A stretch of DNA of 64,000 bases from Silene conica. Lineage: Eukaryota > Streptophyta > Magnoliopsida > Caryophyllales > Caryophyllaceae. Shown here piece by piece: positions 1 through 11,859 of the stretch (position 1 is its first letter; each line of letters starts with the position of its first letter). The position numbers were made by a program, and so were the translations under genes. The stretch spans positions 52,543,358 to 52,607,357 of the forward strand of contig CM055315.2 of NCBI GenBank assembly GCA_029255685.2, in the 5' to 3' direction. The notes beneath the pieces are model-generated. The model saw only the letters and a list, made by a program, of their open reading frames with translations, searched no databases and had not been told where the DNA came from.

Positions 1-507
1 TATATTAAACAAAACAATTGAGGATTAGCCTTACCAAATAGTAGAACCCATGAGCTTCTATTTCGTGGGGTGGTGCTTGTCCAGTGGGCAGTACGAACCT
101 CATTACGTAGGATAAGTGGGGCGATGGGGTGGATTCAGTCCAGTGGGCGGATCGCATCTCGATGCATTTGAAATTTGGTTTGTACTCAACGGAAGTGTAG
201 AGGACCAGTGGTCAATGTGTTCCGGGCTAAGATGTATAAATTATGATTTGTCATCAACCAAGAGTTCTAGGGTAGAACCGGTTTATTTTAACCCACCAAA
301 CCATATTGTTGGGTCGGAGTTCCAGTGGTTCACGATTTCGATAGTATGGGTTTGGGTCTTGGAATCATTTATAAAATTGGATAGAGGTCATTTTATAGAT
401 GCATCAACTTAGTAAATATGTTTACAACTTAAAATGAAAATTAAAACGATTAGCATTTAATTTCTTCATATGTTTAAAATTTTGTAGTCCTCGTATCAAT
501 ATCAATC
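1..507 (+). other. 5' leader of the Copia element
   Basis: Non-coding sequence upstream of gag. It shows several imperfect repeats around the string CCAGTGGGC (near 79 and 140) and ends in AT-rich DNA. A 98-residue open frame at 116-412 has no family resemblance and overlaps these repeats, so I treat it as chance. No LTR-like sequence matching 4,685-5,970 is present here, so the 5' LTR must lie further left. Confidence 0.6.
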
Positions 508-1416
508 ATGACTACTTCCACTACTACAAACACTTCATGGTTACAATCCTTCACGGATCGTTGTAAGCTAAAAGAGAATGGGGCAAACTTTGCCGATTGG
601 GATGCCCAACTGTTGTTGGCGGCACAAGGTGACGGTAAGACCGAATTCCTTATTGAAGCATCACCTCCCGAACCTGCTGAAAATGCCACCGCCGCGGTAA
701 GACGACCTTATGATTCTTATCACAAGGAGTCTTGGGAATTGAAAAATGTTTTGATCCTCTCGATGGAGCCGGCACTCCAAAAGATTGCCCTAAAGATTGG
801 CACAGCTTATGAGATCTATTGCAGGCTTCTGACAATGTTCTCAAAGGCTTCGAGAATTGTCCAATATGGGGCAGTATCGGCTTTCTTTGATCTCAACCTT
901 AAGGAGGGGCAAAAGGCTAGCCCACATGTGCTCAAGTTAATTGAGCATGTAGAAACCCTAAGGATGAATCAAGTGGACATTCCTAAAGAACTAGTGATTG
1001 ACAGAATCCTACACTCCTTGTCTAAGGTGAAGACTTATGTACAATTCCGAATGAATTTCAACATAAGGAACCAAGACATCTCTCTCGATGAATTGCACAA
1101 TATGATCGTGCAAGTAGAAAGGGATATGGACCTAAATGTTAGTTCCCCTAAGGATGAGCTCTATATAAATGTTAAGGGCAAAGGAAAGTTCGATAGGAAA
1201 GGTAGGGCTAAGGGGAGGCAACCTTCTAAAGGTTCAAAGAATGTGTCTTCGGAGGCAAGTACATCAGATCCCAACAAGAGCGCTCCTCAAGGAGCCAGGT
1301 GCTTTTATTATAATAATAAAGGACATAAGAAGAGGAATTGTTCCAGATATCTCAGCGATCTCAAAGCTGGGAAGATTCTTCCAGTTGGTATGATAACTGT
1401 CTCTATTTTGTGTTAA
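508..1416 (+). CDS. Copia gag polyprotein (302 residues)
   Basis: Capsid-type gag of a Copia element. The protein follows the plant Copia gag plan (UBN2/Retrotran_gag_2 family): a helical region over roughly residues 10-200 with the typical stretch HVLKLIEHVETLRMNQ, then a basic linker rich in Lys, Gly and Ser (about 222-262), then a zinc-knuckle-like segment (about 267-283). In autonomous relatives this runs on into protease and pol; here no recognisable pol follows. The gag type resembles the Tork/Angela group more than others, a tentative reading. The start is the first ATG of the frame and opens with a Thr/Ser-rich tract, usual for these gags. The frame is open throughout. Confidence 0.85.
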   Translation: MTTSTTTNTSWLQSFTDRCKLKENGANFADWDAQLLLAAQGDGKTEFLIEASPPEPAENATAAVRRPYDSYHKESWELKNVLILSMEPALQKIALKIGTAYEIYCRLLTMFSKASRIVQYGAVSAFFDLNLKEGQKASPHVLKLIEHVETLRMNQVDIPKELVIDRILHSLSKVKTYVQFRMNFNIRNQDISLDELHNMIVQVERDMDLNVSSPKDELYINVKGKGKFDRKGRAKGRQPSKGSKNVSSEASTSDPNKSAPQGARCFYYNNKGHKKRNCSRYLSDLKAGKILPVGMITVSILC

Positions 1417-2159
1417 TCTCAACTAACGTATTATGATACAAGTTGTGATGTGAATGCTCTTCTTACTTGAATTAGGGCATGGAAACAAAAATAAGGGAAA
1501 GAAAAATCAAGCTTAATGGATCATTGGAACTAAGAGTAGCTCCACTCAGGATGATCAAGGAGCTTTGTTTTGCTTATTTTACTAGTATTTCAAGTGTTGT
1601 AAGAACAATTTAAAATCCGTATTTTATTTCCTTGTTGGACGAGGAAATGTTAATCCTTTAAACAATTGGTTGTATTTTGGATAATGAGGTGACTTGGTTT
1701 TCAACCCAAGTCACTATTGGTTTTATATTTATGTTCTTAATTACTTTTAACACTTGCAAATCTTAACATAAAATAGAATTGCTTGTGACAATTCAATGTA
1801 TGACCATTGAGACAGAATAAGTATAGGATACTTAATTCAAATCAAATCAAAATCAAGTTAAGTTAAGAACTTAATTAAAGAGGAAAAGTTATCAACCATT
1901 CTAAACTATCTAAGCTATAAAACGGATATTTTCTGTAATAAATCATAAGGGTACACAAACCAACATCAAAATCATTGCTTGTGGCCTTAGTAGCTATCTT
2001 TGGTGATAAAATGGGATTATTATTACAAAGATAGAGTGGGAGAAATTTAAAATGCCACAAATAGCAAGTGATTTTGATTAACACAATGGATATGATCTAT
2101 TAGTGAATAGTAGGATTTATTGTGTTTTGGTTATGTGAAAGATAAGAAGGAAGATTAAG

Positions 2160-2515
2160 TTGTGGATGGGATCTACGATTTAAGAAAATCTACACCTTAT
2201 AGTTGTAAAAGGTAGATTAGGCTGTAGATAAGATTCTACGCCTTATAGTTGTAAAAGGTAGATTAGGCTGTAGATAAGATTCTACGCCTTATCATCCCAA
2301 AAGTTGTGGATAAGCCCAAAGGTTGTAGATAAGATCTACGGTTTGGTAAAAATCTACGCCTTATATCCCAAGAGCAATCTACACCTTATGGTTGTAAAAG
2401 GTAGATTAGGCTGTGGATAAGATTCTAAGCCTTATCATCCCAAAAGTTGTGGATAAACCCAAAGGTTGTGGATAAGATCTACGGTTTGGTAAAAATCTAC
2501 GCCTTATATACCAAC
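2160..2515 (+). repeat. Tandem/interspersed repeat block in Copia internal region
   Basis: Two interleaved units. The first contains GGTAGATTAGGCTGT followed by GATAAGATTCTA and occurs at about 2,209, 2,257 and 2,400. The second, about 80 bases, contains CCCAAAAGTTGTGGATAA and GATCTACGGTTTGGTAAAAA and occurs at about 2,295 and 2,440. TCTACGCCTTAT punctuates the block. Confidence 0.85.
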
Positions 2516-4671
2516 GGCCCCGGCCCTGGAGGATACTTCAAGGATAAATTCTTGAAGTTTGTAAGGAAAAATTCTATACATGGATAAGATCCATGATATA
2601 GTCCTCGTACAGTACAAGATAAGATAAATGTGGGGAACTGAAAGTTCCTACACACAGAAATTGTATACCATAAGAAAAGACTCTTATAGAAACTACGGGA
2701 GGACACTCGAAGAAAATTATTCAAAAGATTTTGCAAAGGCTCAAGAAAGGGTTCTTGGATTTAGATGGTGATCTAAATGTGTCAATGCAAATTCTAAAGA
2801 CCATGAAATTTATAAGACATACATGCTAATAAATGAGATTTATTGGGAGAAGCATACGTTGACATGTGGATGCCAGCAGTCTACAAAGTTAAGGGTAACT
2901 TTGTTGAAAGTAGTAAGGTAATTCATTGAGAGTGAATTCAGTAAACTCAATAACCATTTTTCAATAGGGTATTTGAAAAGGATGTGACTAATAGCACATA
3001 TGGTTGAAGTCCCAACCATTTCAATTCATTAAATGTTAAGGAACATTGAATTGAGTGGGAGCTTTATGATTTACGGTTAAATGAAAAGTTCAGTGGGAGT
3101 TCTCGCTCCAGGATTTGAAGCTATTGAGTCATGGGTATGACTTCGGGATCTTCAGAATCAGGCAAGAACAAGAGTTTAGTGGGAGTAAACGTTATCTAAA
3201 ACAACTCATTGCTCGTTTGGAATGAAGCATTGATACTCATGAAAGGTACACGAGTTTTTGGTTCTAGATGACATATTGATATGAATAAAATCTAATTGAA
3301 CATGGGATGTTTAGTTAAGATTATAAAAGACATCTTGTTAGTGTTAAGGTTGTTCATGGAGATGAAGATAGTATAACCATGATGGGATCATGAAAATATA
3401 TCGAACCTTAAGAACTATTGTTTGCACGCTTAAATCACTAATGATTCTGCCATTAGTATGATCGTGTAAAGTGGATGCGCACCGCTTACAGGACAACCCG
3501 TAGAGCAGGTTTTAAATCAATGATTAAACCTTGATCAATTGTCAAAGTATTCTCCAATGAAGATGAAAGACAAATTCAAGATCTTGAAAGATAACTTAGT
3601 CGTATGGTAAAAGGTTTGCAACAACTCAAGTTCCAAGATACCAAGCAAAGATTTATGATAATCTTTGGCTTATATTCATTGAATATGCATCTCAATGACT
3701 TGTATTTTAACTACCTGGTCATCACAAGATTCTACAAAATGTATAAGTTCACAAATTATGTAAAGGCATTGCTGTGGCTGGGAGTTACACAATGCACATA
3801 ATCTTATTCGCACGAACCGTGGTAAACCTGGTTTACTCAAAATGGAGATAATTACAATTTTAAGGGATGTAAACGAGAGACCCTAAAGATGATTGTAAAT
3901 TAAATGGTGTTCAAAGGTTGACCACTTGGATGGTGTAATCCACTAATTATTTGAGTTATTTATAACTCACGAAAGGTCAAGTAAAATTCAAATGGGATGG
4001 TAAGACCATATTGAACCCCATTAAAGTGAATTGAATTATCATGACCACGCCCCTAGTTGCTTAAGTGAGGTGACATCTCAATGCAACCGGATGTGTGATG
4101 CGATTGATGGCGAGTTCAATTGCCATAGAGTCATGCGGGATGACTAATCGATCACCTAGGCATAGACATGTTAAGATACATTTGCCGGGCTAATGACCGC
4201 TGATAGAGCTCTGGCGTACTCTTATTGAAAGACTGCCTGGTCATGGCGGGAGCATCTATCGTGTTTCACATGAGTCAGTTCTTGGACTAATGACTGTTCT
4301 CTGAGGTGGCATAGTTTTCAGATTAACTTTGATTTATGTCCTAACGCCTTCGTAACTGGGGTTTATAAGGACATATTTTGGGTTATGATGGGCTGTGGCC
4401 AGCCAGAAGGAATAAGTCGATTGGGAATTGTCCACCCCTTGTCAGGGTTGAGAAATATCTCTAGGCCACTCGAGGAGAATAATAACTAGAAATGCGTGGC
4501 CACGCTCGGAAGGTATCTATGGTAGATAATTCCGGTCAGCAGTTATAAACTCCAGATCGAGATAAACCACTCTAGATTTTAATCAATTGCCGGCACGACC
4601 TTAGAGGACGCCATGCATTGAGTGGGAGATAGTAATAGGGCAAGAGAATTGGTAACACACACTTGTCTCGG

Positions 4672-4684
4672 ACAAGTGGGAGAT
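4672..4684 (+). promoter_or_regulatory. Polypurine tract of the Copia element
   Basis: ACAAGTGGGAGAT directly precedes the 3' LTR start, the position where plus-strand DNA synthesis is primed in Copia elements. The AGTGGGAGAT form is common in plant Copia elements. Confidence 0.75.
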
Positions 4685-5970
4685 TGTTGGAGGAAGTGTC
4701 CTCGACAATAGTGTGTTGACGAAATTAAAACTCATTTGAATGAAACACAACTGGGAGTGTTACTCTTTTAAAGTCAACTGATCAACATTTATCGATAATG
4801 ATTGGCTGTCTAGAGTTTGACATTATCGTCATATGATGGTGGTGATCAGTTGATCCCTTAAGGTCATATCTTTAGGGAATTCCGTCTCAATGGAATAATT
4901 GATTAATATTGTACTGGATACAAATTAATCAATAACTGGAAATTTTGGAAATAATTTTATATGACGAATATTTTTATAATGGGATTATAATAATAATAGT
5001 CAAAGTAATAAAATTGTTTTATTACTCGGTTTTTATTTATTCGTTTGGGAAACGATTAAATTGAGAATAAACACGGTTGATCATAAAATTACAAAGATTT
5101 GTAATTAAATTATGACATTACATTTTTATACAATAATAATTTCGAAATTATTAGTGTAATTGTTTAAATGTAATAAATTTGTAAATTGTGAATTTTAATA
5201 GTTAAAATTGCACAATTAACAAATTGAGTCATGTGTTATGGAACATATGTGACATGTTACAAATTAACACAATTGACAAAGATAAAATGGAGTCCATTTT
5301 GCACTCTTTTAACCGTGTAATGTGGGTTAGTGAGGTAGTGTGTTGTTGTGATATTGTAAGACTACTCTTACACATTATGAAAAAAGCTTACATACCTAGC
5401 CTTAGGTGTAAGGCATCTTATGAGCTTTTGTGTAAGAGGAAGAAGCCATGCATTGGCCTTATGTGGGTGAGAGGGCCGGCCATGTGCTCACAATTGTGAG
5501 CATATTTTGCTCTTAAATACACCACACTACTCACTTGACAAGAGTGAAGTTGATGCTTACACACATACACATACTACAACTTATTCTCTCCATTTTCTTT
5601 AGTAAAATAGTTTTCTAAGAAAATTAATTATTTCCAATACTAATAATATTAAGGGTAATATTATTAATATTTCTAGTTTAATAATGCAATTTTTCTAGTA
5701 ACAAAAATTGTGTTGGTTTGAGATCGGGTCCTTGATACGCACCTTTAGGAGACGATTTTTGTTAGATCGTTTAAGGGTAATTTCGGTGGCTTGAAGACTC
5801 AATTAATAGGTGATTATTGAGTATAAACCTTATAAAACCAATGTAAGGACTATCTCATCTTATGATATCATCTTGCATGCATAAGATCCATTTAAGTTTT
5901 ATGACCTAAACTTAAAGAAACAAAACTCATATTAGATTTGAGTATAAAATCAGGAACTTAGTTTTCAACA
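4685..5970 (+). repeat. 3' LTR of the Copia element
   Basis: Starts TGTTGGAGGAAGTG after the polypurine tract and ends CAACA next to E LTR sequence at 5,971. Length about 1.29 kb, AT-rich. An open frame of 91 codons inside it (5,224-5,499) shows no family features. Boundaries rest on the TG..CA ends and on alignment of the right flank with the uninterrupted E LTR at 22,087. Confidence 0.82.
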
Positions 5971-7750
5971 CCCTCTACCAAAACCGTTTCAAACCAACAT
6001 GAGAATCCATTTCCAAAATAACCAAGATATTTCCTTCAAATTTGATAACTCATAATAAGCTTGTAGAAAAGCAAAACGGTTTTGGTTCCCAAAACTTTTA
6101 GAATCGTAAAGCACTTCTTTTCCATATTTAATATAATCCCGTTTCAAGAGATCAAAACAAACCAATCTTTTTCCATAATCATTTTGTAAAATACATCCAA
6201 CCAATATAAATAATTCAATATAACCAAAAGTCTTAACATGCAAGATAGTAACAAATCGTAACGGTTTAATAAGAGTGTACGGATAAGCGTTTCCCTTACC
6301 TTACGAGCGATTAATGGTTAGAGAGCCTCTTCTACGAATCCCGATTCCACAATATAATATATATTTAAAATTATAGTTACTTATATGTCCGATCATTACA
6401 TAGCTACTTGTCATAAATTATGCAATATCTTCTATTCTTCTCGATTTTTTACATATTCAAAGCAGAAACTTTAAATCGCCATATGTCCTTCGTTATTTAA
6501 CGTTTTGAGGTGTGACCAGTGGGGTTTGGTTCCTTAGTGAGTCCCCTAAATTTATCGTCTGAATGGTAAGAGTCTAAAAACGTGGTTAAGGGGTCCAAAG
6601 TTGCAGTCTATCAAAGTTGGTCCAAAGGTGAGTCTTAAATAGTTACGGGGTGGTAAATACTCTTAACATGTCGAACCTCGTCGAAACGAAAGCCTAATAC
6701 ACTTTACATTCATTAAAATTTAACATGTGAAGAGATGGGTAACTGATTATTTTTATATGTATAACTAAATTACCCTTTTATGAAAATGTAAGCTTTTAAC
6801 AAGACTAATTAAAACATTTTTCCAGAACACAACAGAAACTTGTAAAAATCATAATAAATTCAAAACGTTATAGTTTTGTGTATGCGTGGTTTTATTAGAT
6901 TCCGTTATGTGTCTAAAACATATTGTTAGCCGTGAATGTTGTCTCAAAAATGGGTTTATCAGATCTAAAAACGCGTTTTAAAAACAATGGTCAGAAACTG
7001 AGTCATGCAAAGGTTTACATCATCAATCCTTCTTAACAAATCAAAATGAGTTGATTCAAAAGCCTATTATCATCTAGACTCAAAGTGTTTTAACATATTA
7101 AAAGATGAGACACTGATTCATTTTATAAATAGGGTTTGATGACTCTTTAAGTGAGATCTAGTGATTCGGTTAAACAGAAAACATGCTGTAATATATAATT
7201 TTTCATTTCTAAACGGTACATGCAAACGTCCTAATTTTTGGTGAGTGATTTTATAACAACTTAAGGAAATTCCCAAATTCCTATCTTCTGAAAATACTCA
7301 TTTTAACATTAATTTCAGACCTACTACATGCATGCTACGTTTTTGACAAATTAGTGGTTTTTACTAGATTCAATTCTTTGCATGCATGGTTGTAAATTCA
7401 TATGTTCAAGTATAGATGTTAAAAGACATGTGAATGCATGTTAAAAGGTTATACAATCAGATTTGAAGGGTTCATAAGAGCTTACTTAGTGTAGAAGTTG
7501 AAGTAATGGCAAGTTCCTCCTTCCTCACAACCCTTTTCTTCTTCTCCTTCTTATTCTCTCTTCCTTACTCTATTTTATTTTTGTTGTTTGTGTGTGTTTT
7601 GTGTGGGGAAGGGCGGGTGTCTTAAGTGATTTAAAGGAGGTATGAAAAAAAAAGAAACACGAGTATGGGGAAGGGGGAGGAGTGGCGGCCCAAGGTGCAT
7701 TGGGAAGGGGAGAGGTTTTCTTCTTTTCCTCTTTCCCATGCATGTGTAAT
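5971..7750 (-). repeat. E1 3' LTR, distal part between Copia and Athila insertions
   Basis: Collinear with 22,087-23,845 of the E1 5' LTR. It includes the pyrimidine-rich tract near 7,520-7,570 and the G-rich stretch near 7,660-7,740. It ends in GTAAT, the left target duplication of the Athila element (7,746-7,750). The site ATAAGCTTGTAG near 6,052 is the empty version of the R insertion site at 52,100. Confidence 0.9.
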
Positions 7751-9024
7751 TGATACGTGCCTATTTTATGCATTTTATTTATTCTTTTGGCACGTATTTT
7801 CTTATATTTTCGTGACTTTTAGTTGCTATTTCTCCCGAAACGGTTTACTTTGGCATTTCTATGTTTTAAATGTAGGAATACGCGGAAGTGAGCAAAACTG
7901 AACCTTATTTGCCTTTCGGAAGCTGTTTTGAGTACTAATGCGGAGCAAGGATACGAGTTGCACACCCGAGTGTTATCATTGGGCCAAATTAAAGCTGAAA
8001 CGAACAAGAAGCAGTCGACCGACCCATCAGAGATGTCGACCGACCTAAGCCCAATTCGCGGAAAAGCCCAGCATCGATAGAAGCGGTCGACCGACCCGCA
8101 AAAGAGGTCGACCGACCCGGAAGCTGCAGCCGCGACTTTTATTTTGTGTTTGTACTTACCTAATCTTGTAATTATACTTATTTAAGAAGACCAAAACTCT
8201 ACAATTAGGTCAAGCTTTTCATTATCAAGCAATTCTATTAGCAAGGAATTTATGTTAGAAGAACTCCATAGTTTTAAAAAGAGATTTTATTCTAAGTTTT
8301 CATCTTTTGTTCTTAATTCCAATTAAGTTGTAAGTTTGCTACATTTAATCTTTTCCTTTTAATTTAATCTTGTTGTTCATCTTGTTGTTGTTCCTTAATT
8401 CATGTTCCCCCTTTTATTATCATCTTTAATTATGTTAATTCCTTTGATGTTCTTAGTTATTGTTAGTTTCATAATTAGAAGTATGCGTAGCTAATTCTTG
8501 TGATTAGGAATTAGGGGAACCATGGTAAAGAATTGATCTTGATAGTTTAATGGCTGAATTACCAATCCCCCATTGTTGTTGGTGAACTAATCCTTAGGAT
8601 TGAAAGATTATTAGGATTAGTTTAACAGCAACTTTGGGATTTCCATATGAACGAAAGTTTAGTGCTTTTCTAGGAACCCTAAGACCGTAAGGATTGGGTA
8701 GAATATTGACCTAAAGGTTTATTCTTTGTTCCTTGGGACTGTGTTATTTGGTTATTTTACCTTTCATTGACTTGTTTTAACCATGGGGAACCAAAGTTCC
8801 TAATCTCCTTTTTACCTTGTTTTATTTCTCTTGTTTATTTTGTCCTTTTAGTTATTATTTTAAATCTCAAATCAACCCCCCTTTTGGTTACTTGTAATAG
8901 ACTTTAAATTCACAAACATAATTAACCTTGTCTCCTTGTGGTTCGACCCTTGACTTAATCCTATCTAAGTTTAAGCTGAGGTTTTATAAATCTTATCTTT
9001 GGCACCCCTCAACGACGGGTGTCA
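7751..9024 (+). repeat. Athila 5' LTR
   Basis: 1,274 bases, TGATACGTGCC to GACGGGTGTCA. Contains two pairs of the GTCGACCGACC motif near 8,014-8,050 and 8,085-8,120. It matches 15,733-17,005 at about 98 percent by eye. Confidence 0.95.
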
Positions 9025-9027
9025 AAT

Positions 9028-9047
9028 TTTGGCTCCGTTGCCGGGGA
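9028..9047 (+). promoter_or_regulatory. Athila primer-binding site (tRNA-Asp type)
   Basis: TTTGGCTCCGTTGCCGGGGA, three bases after the 5' LTR. Athila and Tat elements typically use a site of this form, complementary to the 3' end of tRNA-Asp. Confidence 0.85.
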
Positions 9048-9196
9048 GACGGTATAATTTTGTTTGTTAATTTTTAGTTTATTTTTCTTGTCTTAAGGAA
9101 CTTAGGTTCCTTAAGACCGTTACTTACCCTTTCTTCTAGTTTTGCTTTAGAAGACAGGTTTTTGAGAGGAAGGCTTGAGTACTCTCTTGTTTAGAT

Positions 9197-11720
9197 ATGG
9201 ATTCTATTTATGACCACCTACAGCCAAAGGCTCAAGATTTACCGAAGGGATTCGCCTTGCCTACCCCCACCACTGGCTCCTTTGTGCGCCACCCAAATAA
9301 TATCTTTATGGTGGAACGGAGTCAGTTTTCTGGTCTACCCGACGAAGATCCATTGAAGCATGTTACAACCTTCACGGATTATTGTTGTGCCATACCCATA
9401 CTTGACGGGGTGACTAGAGATGAGGTGCTGGCAATGATGTTCCTGTTCTCATTAAAAGATGTCGCGCGAGATTGGTACCGCTACCTTAATAGGGCAGCTG
9501 AGAAGGTTACGGATTGGACCTCCTTGGCATTGGCTTTTTACAAGAAATACTTTCCCCTTGCAAAAGCCGAGGACTTGAGAAGCCAAATCACTAACTTTCA
9601 ACAAGGGCCTGATGAAGGATTTTGTGAAGCATGGGATCGGTTCAAGGAATTGGTCCGTTCTATCCCACACCATAACTTTCAACAATGGTACCTGTGTAAC
9701 CAATTTTACAACGCCTTTTACGATGATTATAAGATGATTCTTGATGCGGCCGCCAATGGGAGATTTCAGAATAACACCGACCATATGAAAGGTTGGGAAA
9801 CCATTGAAGACATGGCGGTGCATAGGGCAGCCTTTAAGAGTTCCCGTGGGAATTCGCGGAGGCTGAATGTGGAGATAAATAGAGTGATGGCTCTTGAGAC
9901 AACAGTTGAAGCCCGTTTTGAAAAGCTCGAGGCAACCCAGCTGAAGCTTGAAAGTGCGAACCTAGTTACTACGGTTGACAACACGGGTGAGATTGAGAAA
10001 TTGAGAGCTCTTGTTGATGTTTTAACAAAACAGGTTATAGAGATGGGAAAGGCTCAAATTGCCTCCTCAAAGGCTTTTGAAGAACACTTGATAAACATAG
10101 CCAACCGAATAACTAGCTCTCCAGCTAGTTGTGAGGGACCCATGGAGACGTTGAACGCCATAAATCTTAGGAGTGGCCGTGTTTGTGAAGGGTCAGCCCA
10201 AAAAGACGATTCTGCCGAGGTTCAAAACAAAGAATCTGATCCCGTCAACAGGACAGGAGGTCGACCGACCCCTACTGTAGGTCGACCGACCTCGGTTCCT
10301 GACGTGAGATCAAATTCCGGAGAAACGAAAATTTCAGATGTTGCAGAGTCTGGTCGGCCGACCGCTGCTGTAGGTCGACCGACCGACGTTCCTGAGCAGA
10401 ATGCTGTTTTAACTCCGGAATCGCTGGATTCCTCCTTCATTCAAGGCCTCACCGAAATATTACAACTGAAAAAGCCAAAGGTTGCTGATCCTATGGCTAG
10501 TGTCACCGTTCCTTATCCCGAAAGACTGAAAAATTCAAAAGAGGATCGGAAATTTGGTAAGTTTTTGGAGATGGTGAAGAATCTTGAGGTAACCATCCCT
10601 TTCACTGATCTAATTACCCAGGTACCTTCTTATGCTAAATTCATGAAAGATATTTTGAGTCGTAAGAGAAATTTTCAGGACGACGGTGCTGTTGCTTTTG
10701 TGGAAGAATGTTATGTTCTTTCACAAAATAATATAGCACCCAAGTTAAAAGACCCAGGTAGTTTTTCTATCCCTTGTACCATAGGTAATCATGTTATAGG
10801 GAAAGCCCTTTGTGATCTAGGGGCTAGTGTCAGTGTTATACCTTATTCTGTATGTGAAAGAGTTGGTTTAGGTAGACTTAAAGTCACCAATATTACCCTA
10901 CAGATGGCTGATAGATCAACCCAAAGACCATTAGGGGTCTTGGAGGATTTCCCAGTAAGAGTGGGAAAGTTCTTTATTCCTGTCGATTTCGTTGTTTTAG
11001 ACATTGCTGAGGATAGTCAAATACCTATTATTTTAGGTAGACCATTTTTACACACAGCTGGGGCTGTAATAGATGTCAAACGCGGGACCATTACTTTAGA
11101 GATTGGAGATGACACTATCGAGTTTAGTCTTGCCCATAAGGCAACTATTCCCACTGATGATACTTGTTGCTCCATTGATATTATAGACAGGAATGTTATC
11201 CTTAATTGGAGGGAATCCTTGACCAAGGATCCCTTAGATGATCTGACAGTTTTGGATAAGTGTGCAGGTGATCCAGTCGAGAATGCTGAAGAGCTGGATG
11301 TGATAGAAGCAGAGGGAGAGGAGTATGAGTTCACTGAAGAAGAGAATGAGAAGCTCATAAGCCTAGCTAATGCAAATCTGGTAAACATGTGCTATTCTAT
11401 TAGTATTGATTCTGTTCAGGCCGTTGAGGTAAAGGTACCAGAGCGTAAGCCACTTCCTCCTAATCTTAAGTATGTTTTCTTAGATGATACTGAACAGTAC
11501 CCTGCGATTGTTAGTTCTAAACTTAATCCTGACCAACTTGCTGCCTTAATGACTGTTCTCAAAAAGAATAGGAAAGCTCTAGGTTATTCTTTGGATGATA
11601 TTAAGGGCATAAGCCCTGATGTTTGCATGCATAGAATAGAGTTAGAGGAAGGGCATAAGCCTTATAGACAGGGACAACGTAAGTTGAATCCTAAGATGCA
11701 GATGTGGTTATGGCTGAGGT
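9197..11720 (+). pseudogene. Athila gag and aspartic protease region
   Basis: Gag with the Retrotrans_gag fold over about residues 30-200 (motifs such as DVARDWYRYL and FYKKYFPLAK), a coiled-coil-like helix around residues 230-300, a low-complexity linker (about 330-420) and a retropepsin-like protease with DLGASVSVIP near residue 545 and ILGRPFLHTAGAVID near 615. In the gag-protease linker the GTCGACCGACC DNA motifs are translated as GRPT-containing peptides. Products would assemble the particle and cleave the polyprotein. The start ATG (9,197) follows the leader in the usual place for Athila. Part of a broken element. Confidence 0.9.
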
Positions 11721-11859
11721 AATGAAACTTCTTGATGCAGGTATTATCTATTCAGTTGGCAACTCTAAGTGGGTTAGCCCAGTCCAGGTGGTTCCTAAGA
11801 AAGGAGGAACCACAGTAGTTTAGAATGATAAAAATGAGTTAATACCAACTAGAGTTGTA

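Larger units (their letters stand above)
1417..4684 (+). other. Non-coding internal region of the Copia element
   Basis: About 3.3 kb between gag and the 3' LTR with no open frame above about 90 codons on either strand and no recognisable pol motif. It holds a tandem repeat block (2,160-2,515). The last 700 bases are less AT-rich. A heavily decayed or compressed pol cannot be excluded without a profile search. Confidence 0.6.
1..5970 (+). mobile_element. Copia-type LTR retrotransposon with gag but no recognisable pol, left end outside window
   Basis: A fossil Copia element inserted in the 3' LTR of E1. Visible parts: 5' internal sequence, a Copia gag (508-1,416), about 3.3 kb without recognisable coding domains, a purine-rich tract ending AGTGGGAGAT and a 3' LTR starting TGTTGG and ending CAACA. 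No protease, integrase, reverse transcriptase or RNase H could be recognised in any frame, so it looks like a non-autonomous derivative that would need an autonomous relative for movement. The 5' LTR, primer-binding site and left target duplication are outside the window. Sequence directly to the right (5,971) is E LTR, which is uninterrupted at the matching site near 22,087. Age cannot be estimated with one LTR. Confidence 0.85.

Noticed and set aside
5224-5499. 91-codon frame in the Copia LTR as a host gene
   Set aside because: Lies wholly within the LTR, no family features, and AT-rich composition like its surroundings.
10222-10440. Minus-strand frame with repeated VGRPT
   Set aside because: Shadow of the gag-protease linker caused by the self-complementary GTCGACC motif.
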